The notes under the pieces: generated by a model
What the model saw: the letters and a program-made list of their open reading frames with translations, nothing else
The model's database searches: none
What the model was told of the DNA's origin: nothing
DNA from: Sphaerisporangium viridialbum
GTDB lineage: Bacteria > Actinomycetota > Actinomycetes > Streptosporangiales > Streptosporangiaceae
NCBI RefSeq assembly: GCF_049674955.1
Contig: NZ_CP187232.1
Location: 3,596,001-3,660,000, forward strand
Direction of reading: 5' to 3'
Length of the DNA stretch: 64,000 nucleotides
Position numbers and translations under genes: made by a program
Shown here: piece after piece, positions 32,579 through 41,582 of the stretch
Position numbering within the stretch: position 1 is the stretch's first letter
Layout: the number at the start of each line of letters is the position of its first letter

Positions 32579-32761
32579 TGTCGCTCCTCGTTTAGGGGGC
32601 CGATGCCGGTTTCGGGGCCGATGTCCTGGCGGCACCTCCCCGTCATACCGGTCGGGCCCGCCGCCCGGGTGAGATTCCGCCGAAACCGTGCCCGAACCGT
32701 CCCCGGTCGTTGGACGCGCCCGCTCTCCACCACGCGGATGCCTCGTCCTATGCTGCAAGGC

Positions 32762-33304
32762 ATGCAGGAGCCGATTGAGCAGTCCGGTGCGGGAGAGCCC
32801 GACAACTTCCAGCGTCTGTGGTCCCCGCACCGCATGGCCTACATCAAGGGGGAGAACAAGCCGAGCGGCACGGGGCCGGGTGAGGGGTGCCCGTTCTGCG
32901 AGATCCCCACGATGAGCGACCAGGACGGGCTCGTCGTCGCGCGGGGCTCATCGGTGTTCGCCGTGCTCAACCTCTACCCGTACAACTCCGGGCACCTGAT
33001 GGTCTGCCCGTACCGCCACGTCGCCGACTACGCCGACCTGGACGAGGGCGAGACCGTGGAGCTGGCCGACTTCACCAAGCGCGCGATCGTGTCGCTGAGG
33101 AAGGCCAGCGGCGCGCAGGGGTTCAACGTCGGCATGAACCTCGGCCACGTCGCCGGGGCGGGCATCGCCGGCCACCTGCACCAGCACGTCGTCCCGCGCT
33201 GGGGTGGCGACACGAACTTCATGCCGGTGGTCGGCCACACCAAGGTGCTCCCGCAACTGCTCAAGGACACGCGGGACCTCCTCGCCGACGCCTGGCCCGC
33301 CTAG
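32762..33304 (+). CDS. HIT family nucleotide hydrolase/phosphorylase
   Basis: This 180-residue enzyme has the zinc-type GCPFCEIP motif and the histidine triad HLHQHVV near residue 145. The length and the preceding WSPHRMAYI fit the actinobacterial AP4A phosphorylase-like HIT proteins (Rv2613c type), which split diadenosine tetraphosphate. In mycobacteria this gene directly precedes pgsA; here three minus-strand genes intervene. A start at 32750 is also in frame; the -10-like TATGCT at 32749-32754 suggests a very short or absent leader. Confidence 0.9.
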   Translation: MQEPIEQSGAGEPDNFQRLWSPHRMAYIKGENKPSGTGPGEGCPFCEIPTMSDQDGLVVARGSSVFAVLNLYPYNSGHLMVCPYRHVADYADLDEGETVELADFTKRAIVSLRKASGAQGFNVGMNLGHVAGAGIAGHLHQHVVPRWGGDTNFMPVVGHTKVLPQLLKDTRDLLADAWPA

Positions 33305-33323
33305 CCCGCCGCGAGGCCGATGC

Positions 33324-35438
33324 CTAGCCTGCCGCGAGCGGGCGCAGCACGGGGGAGGGCCCGGGCGGGGCCGGGGTCAGGGCGCGGATGCCGGCCGAGA
33401 GCACCAGCGGGACGGCCAGCGCCAGCGCCATCGACAGCACCGCCGCGCCCGAGTCGTTGACCAGCATGCCGACGACCCCGCTGACCAGGGCGCCGATGAG
33501 GCCGGCGCGCAGCATCGGAGCCCGCTCGAACGCCACGGGCAGCACCCCGGCGCTGGCCGCGCCGGGGCGGAACAGCGCGAAGATCAGGAACGCGAAGGCC
33601 GCGATGACGATCGGCATGAGGTTCGGCGAGAGCAGCGTGCTGAGCATGGCCGTGAGCTTCCTGAGGATCACCGGCACGAAAGTGCCGTCGACCACCTGCC
33701 CGACGAACCGCCCGAGGTGGGTCTGCGAGCCCGGCGGGCGCAGGTAGTCGAGGTAGGCGATGCCCATCACGACGACGCCGCCCGCGACGCAGAAGGCGCC
33801 CAGCTTGACGATCGAGACCCGCTTGCCGGCGACCAGCAGGGCGGTGACAGCGATGCCCGGCACGAACGCGATCACGCCGCCGAAGTCGCTGCCGACCCCT
33901 GGCCAGCCGTCGAGGATCATCGCGAAGCCGCCCAGGCCGGCCACCAGGGCGACGGCGGCCTTCCTGCGGCCCGCCCGCACCAGCCCGTCGGCGATCGCCG
34001 TGGTCACCAGGAGCACGGCGGTGGCGAGCAGGGCGAAGGGGATGTTGCCGAGGCCGTAGTAGCGGGCGCCGACGACGCCGGTGTAGCCCATGATGCTGTC
34101 GAGCTGCAGGGTGGTGCCGGTCAGCAGGTCGGCCACGAGCACGCCCGCCGTGACGGCCGCCACGACCGAGGGCGGCCCGAGCACGCCTCCGGCCCCCGGA
34201 CGGCCGCGCAGGCGCGACCACAGGGCCGGCAGGGCGAAGGAGAGGCCGGTCAGCACGGTCGCGCAGACGAGGACCCCGGCCACCAGCGCCGGCATGGGCA
34301 CGGCCGCGCGGCTCCAGGGCGTGAGGTTGACCAGGTAGGTCGAGACCGGGAGCGAGGCCAGGCCGAGCGCGGCGATCCGCACCCCGCCGAGGCCACGGCG
34401 GCGGCGCAGCAGCAGGAAGGCGACCACGTAGAAGAGCACCTGCAGCACCGCGAGGGCGGTGAAGAACACGCCGCCCACCTCGCGGATGGTCTGCCCGGCG
34501 ATGTCGGCGTGCCGCAGCGCCGTGGCGCCGTCCTCCACGGTCGTGGCGCGGCCCGCCTGCCACGGCGCTCCGATGACGGTGGCGGGGACGGCCGCTCCCG
34601 CCGCCTTGAGCATCGTGGCCGTGAGGTCGGGCAGGATGACCATGTCGTCCCGGTGGGTGGACGTGGCTCCGAGGAAGTGGCCCTGGGCGCCGGGCGCCCG
34701 CCACATCGCCACGCGCAGGTGCGGCTCCGAGCCGTGGTCGGACAGCCCGGCGAGCAGCACGGTGGTGCCCGGGGACAGGTGCGCGAGCACCGAGCCCGCC
34801 TTGGCGTCCGCCACGCTCAGGGCGGCTCTGCGCTGGGCGGGGGAGAGCTTCTCGGGCGCCTCCGACAGCCGCTCGCCGTCGATGTACGGGCGGATGAGGT
34901 CGTCGACGTCCACGGCCAGCACCCCGCAGGCGGACCAGTCGGCGAGCCCGTCGGGGGAGGGGGCGTAGCGGTCGACGCGCCCGGCGCGGTCGGCGAGCGC
35001 GAGGGCCGCCCCGGGGCCGACCGCCGAGGTGCACTGGCCCGCCGCGTGCGCGGCGGTGCCGAGCGTGCCCGCGTACGCGACGTCGCGCACCGTCCAGAGC
35101 CAGCCGAAGCCGGGGATGACCGCCCCGGCCCCTTGCGGCTCCAGCGCCGGGGGAGGCCCGCACTTGGAGCCGACCGAGGACCGCACCCCGGCAGAGACGG
35201 TGAGCCACCCGTCGTAGGGGCAGGTGATCCTGCCGACCGCGCGCACCGACAGCGAGCCGAGCGCGCTCTGGCCGGCCAGCCGCCAGAGGTTCGGGGTGTC
35301 GGCGGCGTTCACGTCATGCCAGTGGAGCCCGGGCACGCCGATCAGCGCCACCCGTCCGGGACCGTCCGCCCGCGCGGCGGCGGGGGCCAGCAGGAGCCCC
35401 GACACGATCACGGCCAACGCGCAGAGCGCACGCCTCAC
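33324..35438 (-). CDS. Secreted/membrane protein: alkaline-phosphatase-like domain plus multi-helix membrane domain
   Basis: The 704-residue protein has a signal peptide (about 1-30, ending ARADG), an extracytoplasmic domain (about 30-330) with the opening VALIGVPGLHWHDV...TPNLWRLA and GLSDHGSEPHLRVAMW that recall the alkaline phosphatase/phosphodiesterase fold, and a C-terminal part with about ten transmembrane helices. Similar two-part proteins occur across actinobacteria without a known function. GTG at 35438 (or 35441) follows GGGAGG; the upstream open frame is not coding. No nucleophile Ser/Thr after a metal Asp is evident, so catalytic activity is doubtful. Confidence 0.65.
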   Translation of the reverse strand: MRRALCALAVIVSGLLLAPAAARADGPGRVALIGVPGLHWHDVNAADTPNLWRLAGQSALGSLSVRAVGRITCPYDGWLTVSAGVRSSVGSKCGPPPALEPQGAGAVIPGFGWLWTVRDVAYAGTLGTAAHAAGQCTSAVGPGAALALADRAGRVDRYAPSPDGLADWSACGVLAVDVDDLIRPYIDGERLSEAPEKLSPAQRRAALSVADAKAGSVLAHLSPGTTVLLAGLSDHGSEPHLRVAMWRAPGAQGHFLGATSTHRDDMVILPDLTATMLKAAGAAVPATVIGAPWQAGRATTVEDGATALRHADIAGQTIREVGGVFFTALAVLQVLFYVVAFLLLRRRRGLGGVRIAALGLASLPVSTYLVNLTPWSRAAVPMPALVAGVLVCATVLTGLSFALPALWSRLRGRPGAGGVLGPPSVVAAVTAGVLVADLLTGTTLQLDSIMGYTGVVGARYYGLGNIPFALLATAVLLVTTAIADGLVRAGRRKAAVALVAGLGGFAMILDGWPGVGSDFGGVIAFVPGIAVTALLVAGKRVSIVKLGAFCVAGGVVVMGIAYLDYLRPPGSQTHLGRFVGQVVDGTFVPVILRKLTAMLSTLLSPNLMPIVIAAFAFLIFALFRPGAASAGVLPVAFERAPMLRAGLIGALVSGVVGMLVNDSGAAVLSMALALAVPLVLSAGIRALTPAPPGPSPVLRPLAAG

Positions 35439-35657
35439 CACTGACCTCCCACGACCCGTCCACCGGCAAATGCTTGGCACCGTACGGGAAACCTGGCGCC
35501 CCGGTACAGGAAACCGCGCTGAACACCGCACGAACATGGAGGCCGGGCGTGGTTCACCGGGAAGACCCAGAGGGGGCGCGCTCGCGGGGTCCCCCGACCC
35601 CGGCCGCGTCCACCCACGAACCCTAGCCAAGTTCGCGGGTGGTCCGCTCGCGGCCGG

Positions 35658-37241
35658 TCAGGGGAGCGTGGCCGTGACGGGCGCGCTCTCGTTGCCGAGG
35701 CGGTCGAGCGCGCTCACCAGGTAGGTGCCCTGCGAGGTGGTGGTGTAGGACTGCTCGGCCGCGCCGGTCGCCGGGACGACGGCCAGGAGGTTGCGGGCGT
35801 CGGCGGTCGCGCAGTCGTCCGCCTTGGCCCCCGCCACCCGGTAGACGGCGTAGGACCGCGCGCCGGGGGAGGCCTTCCACACGAGCGTCCCGCCGGAGTT
35901 CCGCAGGCCCGCCGGCGCGGCCGGGGCGGCGCCGCCGCGCTCCTTCATCAGCGGGAGCAGCGCCGGGCGGGGGTAGTGGTCCTGCACGATCTTGTCGAGC
36001 ACGCCGAGGGGGTTCTTGCCGACCTGGGCGGCGCTGAAGTACACGTCCCCCTGGACCTCGGGGTACTTGCGGTTGAGCGTCAGGTGGGCGGGCAGTTCGC
36101 CGGCCTTGGTCCAGGCCGCGACGTCCTTGTTGCCGACCCGGTAGAGCGCCTGGCCGATGTAGAGGTGCACTCCGGTGCCCTTGACCTCGTTCGCCCACCA
36201 GGGCACGAGCTTGGCGTAGTCGGCGGCGGCGAACCCGCGCGGCCAGTAGAGCTGCGGCATGATGTAGTCGACCGAGCCCGCCTTGATCCACGTGCGGGCG
36301 TCGGAGTAGATCGCGTCGTAGGCCGACAGGCCCTTGGTGTCCGAGCCCGAGGGGTCGTCCGACTTGTTGCGCCAGATGCCGAACGGGCTGATGCCGAACT
36401 TGACGTACGGCTTGGCGGCGTGGACGGCCTTCCCGACCTGGGCGACCAGCTTGTCGACGTTGTCCCGCCGCCAGCCGGCCAGGGACTTGCCCTTGCCGTA
36501 CTTTGTAAAGGCGTCCGCGTCGGCGAACTTCGTACCCCTGCCCGGATACGGATAGAAGTAGTCGTCGAAGTGCACGCCGTCGACGTCGTAGCGCTGCACG
36601 ACGTCGGTGATGACCTTGACGGTGTGGGCGCGCACCTCGGGCAGGCCGGGGTTGTAGTACAGCTTGCCCTCGTGCTTGACGACCCACTCGGGGTGCTGCC
36701 GCGCGGGGTGGCCGGCCGGCAGCTTGGTGAGGTCGTCCTTGTCCGCCGCGCGGTAGGGGTTGAACCAGGCGTGGAACTCCAGGCCGCGCTTGTGCGCCTC
36801 GGCGATCAGGAAGGGCAGCGGCTCCCAGCCGGGATCCTCGCCCGCGGTGCCGGTGAGCCACTGGGACCACGGCTCGTAGGGGGACCGGTAGATCGCGTCG
36901 GACGCCGGGCGCACCTGGACGAAGACCGCGTTGAAGTTGCGCCTGACCGCGTCGTCGAGGATGCGGACGTACTCCGCCTGCTGCCGGGCCGGGTCGAGCC
37001 CCGTCTTGGAGGGCCAGTCGACGTTGTGCACGGTGGCGATCCAGACTCCCCGGAGCTGCCGCTTGGGGTACTTGGCGCTCACCTGGCACGCCTCCGCGGT
37101 GGCGGGACGGGCCGCCCGGGTGGCGGCGGGCTTGGTCTCGCTGTCCGCCGGAACGGCGCCCGGGCCGAAGAAGTAGGCGACGCCGGTGGTGACCACCGCG
37201 AAGGTCGCGGCGGCGAGCAGGGGCCGATGTCCGTTTCGCAT
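35658..37241 (-). CDS. GHL10 (DUF187-like) glycosyl-hydrolase-type secreted protein with FN3-like tail
   Basis: The 527-residue protein begins with a signal or anchor helix (about 8-28). A large TIM-barrel follows: QLRGVWIATVHNVDWPSKTG, FNAVFVQVRPASDAIY, EFHAWFNPYRA, YDVDGVHFDDYFYPYP, FGISPFGIWRN, YIMPQLYWPRGF. This is the GHL10 family; relatives include peptidoglycan glycosidases. A fibronectin III-like domain (about 440-527) ends the protein. The start lacks a good ribosome site. Its role in wall turnover is inferred from the family. Confidence 0.82.
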   Translation of the reverse strand: MRNGHRPLLAAATFAVVTTGVAYFFGPGAVPADSETKPAATRAARPATAEACQVSAKYPKRQLRGVWIATVHNVDWPSKTGLDPARQQAEYVRILDDAVRRNFNAVFVQVRPASDAIYRSPYEPWSQWLTGTAGEDPGWEPLPFLIAEAHKRGLEFHAWFNPYRAADKDDLTKLPAGHPARQHPEWVVKHEGKLYYNPGLPEVRAHTVKVITDVVQRYDVDGVHFDDYFYPYPGRGTKFADADAFTKYGKGKSLAGWRRDNVDKLVAQVGKAVHAAKPYVKFGISPFGIWRNKSDDPSGSDTKGLSAYDAIYSDARTWIKAGSVDYIMPQLYWPRGFAAADYAKLVPWWANEVKGTGVHLYIGQALYRVGNKDVAAWTKAGELPAHLTLNRKYPEVQGDVYFSAAQVGKNPLGVLDKIVQDHYPRPALLPLMKERGGAAPAAPAGLRNSGGTLVWKASPGARSYAVYRVAGAKADDCATADARNLLAVVPATGAAEQSYTTTSQGTYLVSALDRLGNESAPVTATLP

Positions 37242-37493
37242 GGGACATCAGTCTGGCATCGGCAAAGCGATGGTAAGGCCCAATAAAAGAAATCGTATCG
37301 TGATGCCATCGTGACCGATGGGGCCCTTGTGATTCCCGGGGTCCTGGTCGGCGGCCGGTCGTCGGCCCGGTGCGGCGCGGGATATTCCGGGCGGCACCTG
37401 GGGTAGCGCGGCCATGGGCCCCCGGCCGGTCCTGTGCCGCGCGCCGGTGCGGCAGCCGGACCGGGTGGCCGGGTGACAAGTGGCTTACCCTTC
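37242..37493. other. Intergenic region between GHL10 gene start and EF-G-like gene end
   Basis: No gene. An AT-rich patch at about 37277-37315 directly upstream of the GHL10 gene likely contains its promoter, though I cannot fix the hexamers. The remainder up to the terminator hairpin at 37494 shows nothing I can assign. Confidence 0.45.
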
Positions 37494-37523
37494 GGCCGGC
37501 ACGCGCCCTCGCGCGTGCCGGCC
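37494..37523 (-). terminator. Hairpin terminator of the EF-G-like gene
   Basis: GGCCGGCACGCG (37494-37505) pairs perfectly with CGCGTGCCGGCC (37512-37523) around CCCTCG. It begins 28 nt beyond the stop codon on the minus strand. No T tract. Confidence 0.65.
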
Positions 37524-37551
37524 GGGTGGACGTGGCCCGCCGTGACCCTCC

Positions 37552-39711
37552 CTACTCCGGGGCCGACCTGAGCTTCTCGGCCAGGTGGGACGGCAGCGGC
37601 TCGTACCGCAGGAAGCTCCGCTGGAAGGTGCCCGTGCCGTGCGACATGGACCGCAGGTCGATGGCGTACCGGGTGATCTCCAGCTCTGGCACCTCGGCCT
37701 TGACCAGCGTGCGGCCGACGCCGACCGGCTCGGTGCCGAGAACCCGTCCCCTTCGCGAGGACAGGTCGGACATCACCGCGCCGACGTGCTCGTCCTCGAT
37801 CAGCACCGACACCTCGTCCACCGGTTCGAGCAGCAGCGCGGGCACCTTCGCCGCCGCCTCCTTCAGCGCGAGCTGCCCGGCGATCTGGAACGCCATGTCC
37901 GAGGAGTCGACCGAGTGCGCCTTGCCGTCGTACAGCGTCACCTTGATGTCCACGACGGGGTATCCGGCCAGCACGCCGCGCTCCATCTGGGCCCGCACGC
38001 CCTTTTCGACCGAGGGGATGAACTGCCTCGGCACCACCCCGCCGACGATCTTGTCGACGAACTCGAAGCCCCCGCCGGACTCCAGCGGCTCGATCTCGAT
38101 GTGGCAGATGGCGTACTGCCCGTGGCCGCCGGTCTGCTTGACGTTGCGGCCCATGCCCTGGGCCTTGCCGCCGAAGCTCTCGCGCAGCGGCACCCGCAGA
38201 TCCACCCGCTCGACCTCCACGCCGTGGCGCTTGGCCAGGTGGTCGAGGAGCACGTCGGCGTGGGCCTCGCCCATGCACCACAGCACGAGCTGGCGGGTCT
38301 CGGCGTTGTTCTCCAGGCGCAGGGTCGGGTCCTCGGCGACCAGGCGCGCGAGGGCCTGCGACAGCTTGTCCTCGTCGGCCTTGGACCTGGCCCGGATGGC
38401 GACCGGCAGCAGCGGCTCCGGCATCGTCCAGGACTTCACCAGCAGCGGGTTGTCCTTGTCCGACAGGGTGTCGCCCGTCTCGGCCCTGCCGAGCTTGGCC
38501 ACCGCGCAGATGTCGCCCGCGGCGCACTTGGTGGTGGTCCGCTGGAGCTTGCCGAGGGGTGAGGACAGGGCGCCGATGCGCTCGTCCACGTCGTGGTCCT
38601 CGTGCCCGCGCTCGGCCAGGCCGTGGCCCGAGACGTGCACCACCATGTCGGGGCGCAGCGTGCCGGAGAAGACCCGCACCAGGCTGATGCGCCCGACGTA
38701 CGGGTCGCTGGTGGTCTTGACGACCTCGGCGACGAGCGGCCCGTCCGGGTCGCACGTGAGCCCGGGCGCCGGCCCGCCGTCGATCGTGGTGATCTCAGGA
38801 AGGGGGTGCTCCATGGGCGAGGGGAAGCCCGCGGTGATCACTTCGAGCAGCTCCAGCATGCCGACGACCGCGCCGGACCCGGGGGTCGCGCACGTGGCGA
38901 GCACGGGATAGAAGCCGCCGCGGGCCACGGCCTTCTCGAGGTCGTCGATCAGCACCTTGGTGTCGATCTCCTCGCCCGAGAGGTAGCGGTCCATGAGGGA
39001 CTCGTCCTCGCTCTCCTGGATGATGCCCTCGATGAGCGAGCCCCTGTAGGTCTCGATCTGCTCCTGGTAGGCGGCTCCCGGCGCGTTCTCGGTGCGGGTG
39101 CCGGTGGCGTAGTTGAAGAACTTCTGGGACAGCAGCCCGATCAGGCCGTTCACGTGGCCGTTGGTCACGACGGGCAGATAGAGCGGGGCCACGCCGTCGC
39201 CGAAGATGTCCTGGCAGGTGGCCACCACGTCGTCGAAGTCGGCGCGCTGGTGGTCGATCTTGGTGATCACGACCGCCCGGGGCATGCCGACCGAGGCGCA
39301 CTCCTCCCACAGCATGCGCGTCAGCCCGTCGACGCCCTCCGCCGCGGAGATCACGAACAGGGCGGCGTCGGCCGCCCGCAGGCCGGCCCGCAGGTCGCCG
39401 ACGAAGTCGGCGTACCCGGGGGTGTCCAGCAGATTGATCTTGATGCCGTTGTACGACACCGGTGCGACCGACAGGTTGACCGAGCGCTGCTGGCGCATCT
39501 CGACCTCGTCGAAGTCGCTGACCGTGGTGCCGTCCTCGACCCTGCCCGTGCGCTGGATGGTGCCCGTCGCGGCCAGCAGGGCCTCGACGAGCGACGTCTT
39601 GCCTGACCCGGAATGGCCGACCAGCGCGACATTGCGCACCGCATCCGGCCGGTCGGCCGAGGGTGCCCTGCCCGCGGCTCCTGATGTTCCGCCCGTGGTT
39701 CTCTCCGGCAC
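37552..39711 (-). CDS. Elongation factor G-like GTPase (EF-G2 type)
   Basis: This 719-residue protein has all five EF-G domains but with an unusual P-loop, GHSGSGKT (32-39) instead of the canonical AHIDAGKT. LLDTPGYADF (G3) and TKID (G4) are present, and there is a domain IV with GGHGQYAICHIEIEP. These changes mark the EF-G2-like proteins of mycobacteria and thermophiles, which bind GTP and ribosomes but whose role in translation is unclear. GTG at 39711 follows GGGAGG; an open frame continues 75 codons upstream without conservation. Confidence 0.88.
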   Translation of the reverse strand: MPERTTGGTSGAAGRAPSADRPDAVRNVALVGHSGSGKTSLVEALLAATGTIQRTGRVEDGTTVSDFDEVEMRQQRSVNLSVAPVSYNGIKINLLDTPGYADFVGDLRAGLRAADAALFVISAAEGVDGLTRMLWEECASVGMPRAVVITKIDHQRADFDDVVATCQDIFGDGVAPLYLPVVTNGHVNGLIGLLSQKFFNYATGTRTENAPGAAYQEQIETYRGSLIEGIIQESEDESLMDRYLSGEEIDTKVLIDDLEKAVARGGFYPVLATCATPGSGAVVGMLELLEVITAGFPSPMEHPLPEITTIDGGPAPGLTCDPDGPLVAEVVKTTSDPYVGRISLVRVFSGTLRPDMVVHVSGHGLAERGHEDHDVDERIGALSSPLGKLQRTTTKCAAGDICAVAKLGRAETGDTLSDKDNPLLVKSWTMPEPLLPVAIRARSKADEDKLSQALARLVAEDPTLRLENNAETRQLVLWCMGEAHADVLLDHLAKRHGVEVERVDLRVPLRESFGGKAQGMGRNVKQTGGHGQYAICHIEIEPLESGGGFEFVDKIVGGVVPRQFIPSVEKGVRAQMERGVLAGYPVVDIKVTLYDGKAHSVDSSDMAFQIAGQLALKEAAAKVPALLLEPVDEVSVLIEDEHVGAVMSDLSSRRGRVLGTEPVGVGRTLVKAEVPELEITRYAIDLRSMSHGTGTFQRSFLRYEPLPSHLAEKLRSAPE

Positions 39712-40011
39712 GTCGCCTCCCGCGTTTCGCCGTGAGATGCGGCCGCGCGCGGCCACATCGTCCGCCGCCGCGCCCGCCGCCCGAGAGAGCGCGGTGCATT
39801 CACCCTTTACCTCTGTGGCGCGGATCACAAGAGGGAACAGGCAAAAGTGCGTGTGAAATGACGTCTGGACTTGCGCGCGCGTTCCCCGGCCGTTTCCCTC
39901 TCGTCTGTTTCCTTCCCCCTTCCCGTCCTCTCGCACCCGATTCGCGCCTGATGGGTCACCATGGGGCTACGTTCGAACCAGGGGTCCCACGTGGCCTACG
40001 ATCGGACCGCG
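39712..40011. other. Divergent promoter region between EF-G-like gene and pgsA
   Basis: No gene. TACGAT at 39998-40003 ends eight bases before the pgsA ATG, which suggests leaderless or near-leaderless transcription of pgsA. The AT-richer part at 39790-39930 probably carries the promoter of the minus-strand gene. Confidence 0.4.
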
Positions 40012-40611
40012 ATGTTGAAGCTCCTGCGCCCCGCCGTCACCCGTGTGCTCACCCCGTTGGGCCGGGCGCTCGCCCGCCGGGGGATCAGTCCGAACGTCAT
40101 CACCCTCCTCGGCACGCTCGGCGTCGCCGCGGGAGCGCTCATCTTCTATCCGCGCGGCCAGCTGTTCTGGGGCTCGGTGGTCATCACCGTCTTCGTCCTC
40201 GCCGACCTGCTCGACGGCGTCCTCGCCCGGATGCTCGGCAGCGGCAGCACGTGGGGCGCCTTCCTCGACTCCACCCTCGACCGCGTCGGAGACGCCGCGA
40301 TCTTCTCCGGGCTGATCCTGTGGTTCATGTCCACCGGCGAGACCGTCCTCGCGGGCGTCGCGCTGTTCTGCCTGGTCGCGGGGGCCGTCGTGTCGTACGC
40401 CAAGGCGCGTGCCGAGGGGCTCGGCCTGAGCTGCGACGTCGGCCTCGCCGAGCGTTCCGAGCGGCTCCTGGTCGTGCTCGTCGCCGCCGGCCTCGGGGGC
40501 CTCGGGGTGCCGTACATCCTCGCGGCGGGCCTCTGGCTGCTGGCGGCGGCCAGCGCCTTCACCGCCGGCCAGCGGATTCTCCACGTTTACCGGCAGACGG
40601 TGACAACATGA
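40012..40611 (+). CDS. pgsA: CDP-alcohol phosphatidyltransferase (phosphatidylinositol phosphate synthase)
   Basis: The 199-residue membrane enzyme makes phosphatidylinositol phosphate from CDP-diacylglycerol and inositol phosphate, the first step to PIMs. The CDP-alcohol motif is complete: D65-L-L-D68-G-V-L-A-R73, then Gly82, Asp86 and Asp90. Six hydrophobic helices are evident. The ATG at 40012 is preferred to an earlier ATG at 39961 because the family begins with MLxxxRxxVTRV. It heads the PIM operon with patA and pimA. Confidence 0.92.
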   Translation: MLKLLRPAVTRVLTPLGRALARRGISPNVITLLGTLGVAAGALIFYPRGQLFWGSVVITVFVLADLLDGVLARMLGSGSTWGAFLDSTLDRVGDAAIFSGLILWFMSTGETVLAGVALFCLVAGAVVSYAKARAEGLGLSCDVGLAERSERLLVVLVAAGLGGLGVPYILAAGLWLLAAASAFTAGQRILHVYRQTVTT

Positions 40612-40660
40612 ACTTACGACCGTCTTCATCGAGGACAGGTCTTCTTACCGACTTCTGGGG

Positions 40661-41575
40661 GTGAACCTCGCGTTGACTGATCGGCTCGTTGCCTGGGCAT
40701 ACCACCTGGGCTGGGTGCTCGTGCCGAAGCTGCCCGAGCCGGTGGCGGCGTGGGCCTTCCGCTTCATCGCCGACGTCATGTGGTGGCGTCACGGCAAGCT
40801 CGTGCGCCGCCTCGAATCGAATCTCGCCCGGGTGACGGGCAAGGACGCCGCCGACCCGTCGGTCCGCGACCTGAGCCGGGCCGGCATGCGGTCTTACTTC
40901 CGCTACTGGATGGAGGCGCTGCGCCTTCCGGTGATCGGCAAGGAGCGCATCCTCACCGGCATGCGCGACATCGAGGGCGAGCGGATCTTCTCGACGGTCG
41001 ACTCCGGCAGGGGCATCGTGCTCGCCCTTCCCCACATGGGCAACTGGGACCTCGCCGGGGCCTGGCTGATCCACAAGGGCTACCCCTTCACCACGGTCAT
41101 GGAGCGGCTCAAGCCCGAGTCGCTGTACGAGCGCTTCGTCGCGTTCCGCGAGAGCCTCGGCATGGAGGTGCTGCCGCTCACCGCCAAGGGAGGCGGCACC
41201 GCGCACGCCTTCGGCACCCTGGCCCAGCGGCTGCGGGCCGGCCGCGCCATCTGCCTGCCCGCCGAGCGCGACCTGACCGAGAAGGGCATCGAGGTCGACT
41301 TCTTCGACGGCACCACCCGCATGGTCGCGGGTCCCGCGCTCCTGGCCCTGCAGACCGGCGCGGCGCTGCACCCGGCCACGCTGTGGTTCGAGGGCGACGG
41401 CTGGGGGGTGCACATCCACGAGGAGATCCCCGTCCCCGCCGAGGGCACCCGCCAGGAGAAGGTCGCGGTCATGACGCAGAGCATGGCCCGCGTCTTCCAG
41501 GAGGGCATCTCCCAGCACCCCGAGGACTGGCACATGCTGCAGCGGCTCTGGCTCGACGACCTGGAGCCACGGTGA
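40661..41575 (+). CDS. patA: Phosphatidylinositol mannoside acyltransferase
   Basis: The 304-residue membrane-associated enzyme belongs to the lauroyl/HtrB acyltransferase family and transfers a fatty acyl chain to the mannose of PIM. The catalytic HxxxxD is H125-MGNW-D130, and the second box LPAERDLTEKG contains the acidic residue of the family. The position between pgsA and pimA is the conserved actinobacterial one. GTG at 40661 follows a GGGG stretch; TTG at 40673 is possible. It is 49 nt after pgsA. Confidence 0.92.
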   Translation: MNLALTDRLVAWAYHLGWVLVPKLPEPVAAWAFRFIADVMWWRHGKLVRRLESNLARVTGKDAADPSVRDLSRAGMRSYFRYWMEALRLPVIGKERILTGMRDIEGERIFSTVDSGRGIVLALPHMGNWDLAGAWLIHKGYPFTTVMERLKPESLYERFVAFRESLGMEVLPLTAKGGGTAHAFGTLAQRLRAGRAICLPAERDLTEKGIEVDFFDGTTRMVAGPALLALQTGAALHPATLWFEGDGWGVHIHEEIPVPAEGTRQEKVAVMTQSMARVFQEGISQHPEDWHMLQRLWLDDLEPR

Positions 41576-41582
41576 GCGCACC

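Noticed and set aside
33204..35444. Long plus-strand open frame of 746 codons opposite the phosphatase-like membrane protein
   Set aside because: Composition (Gly/Arg/His-rich, no domains) is that of antisense to a GC-rich gene; the minus-strand gene has a signal peptide, helices and a ribosome site.
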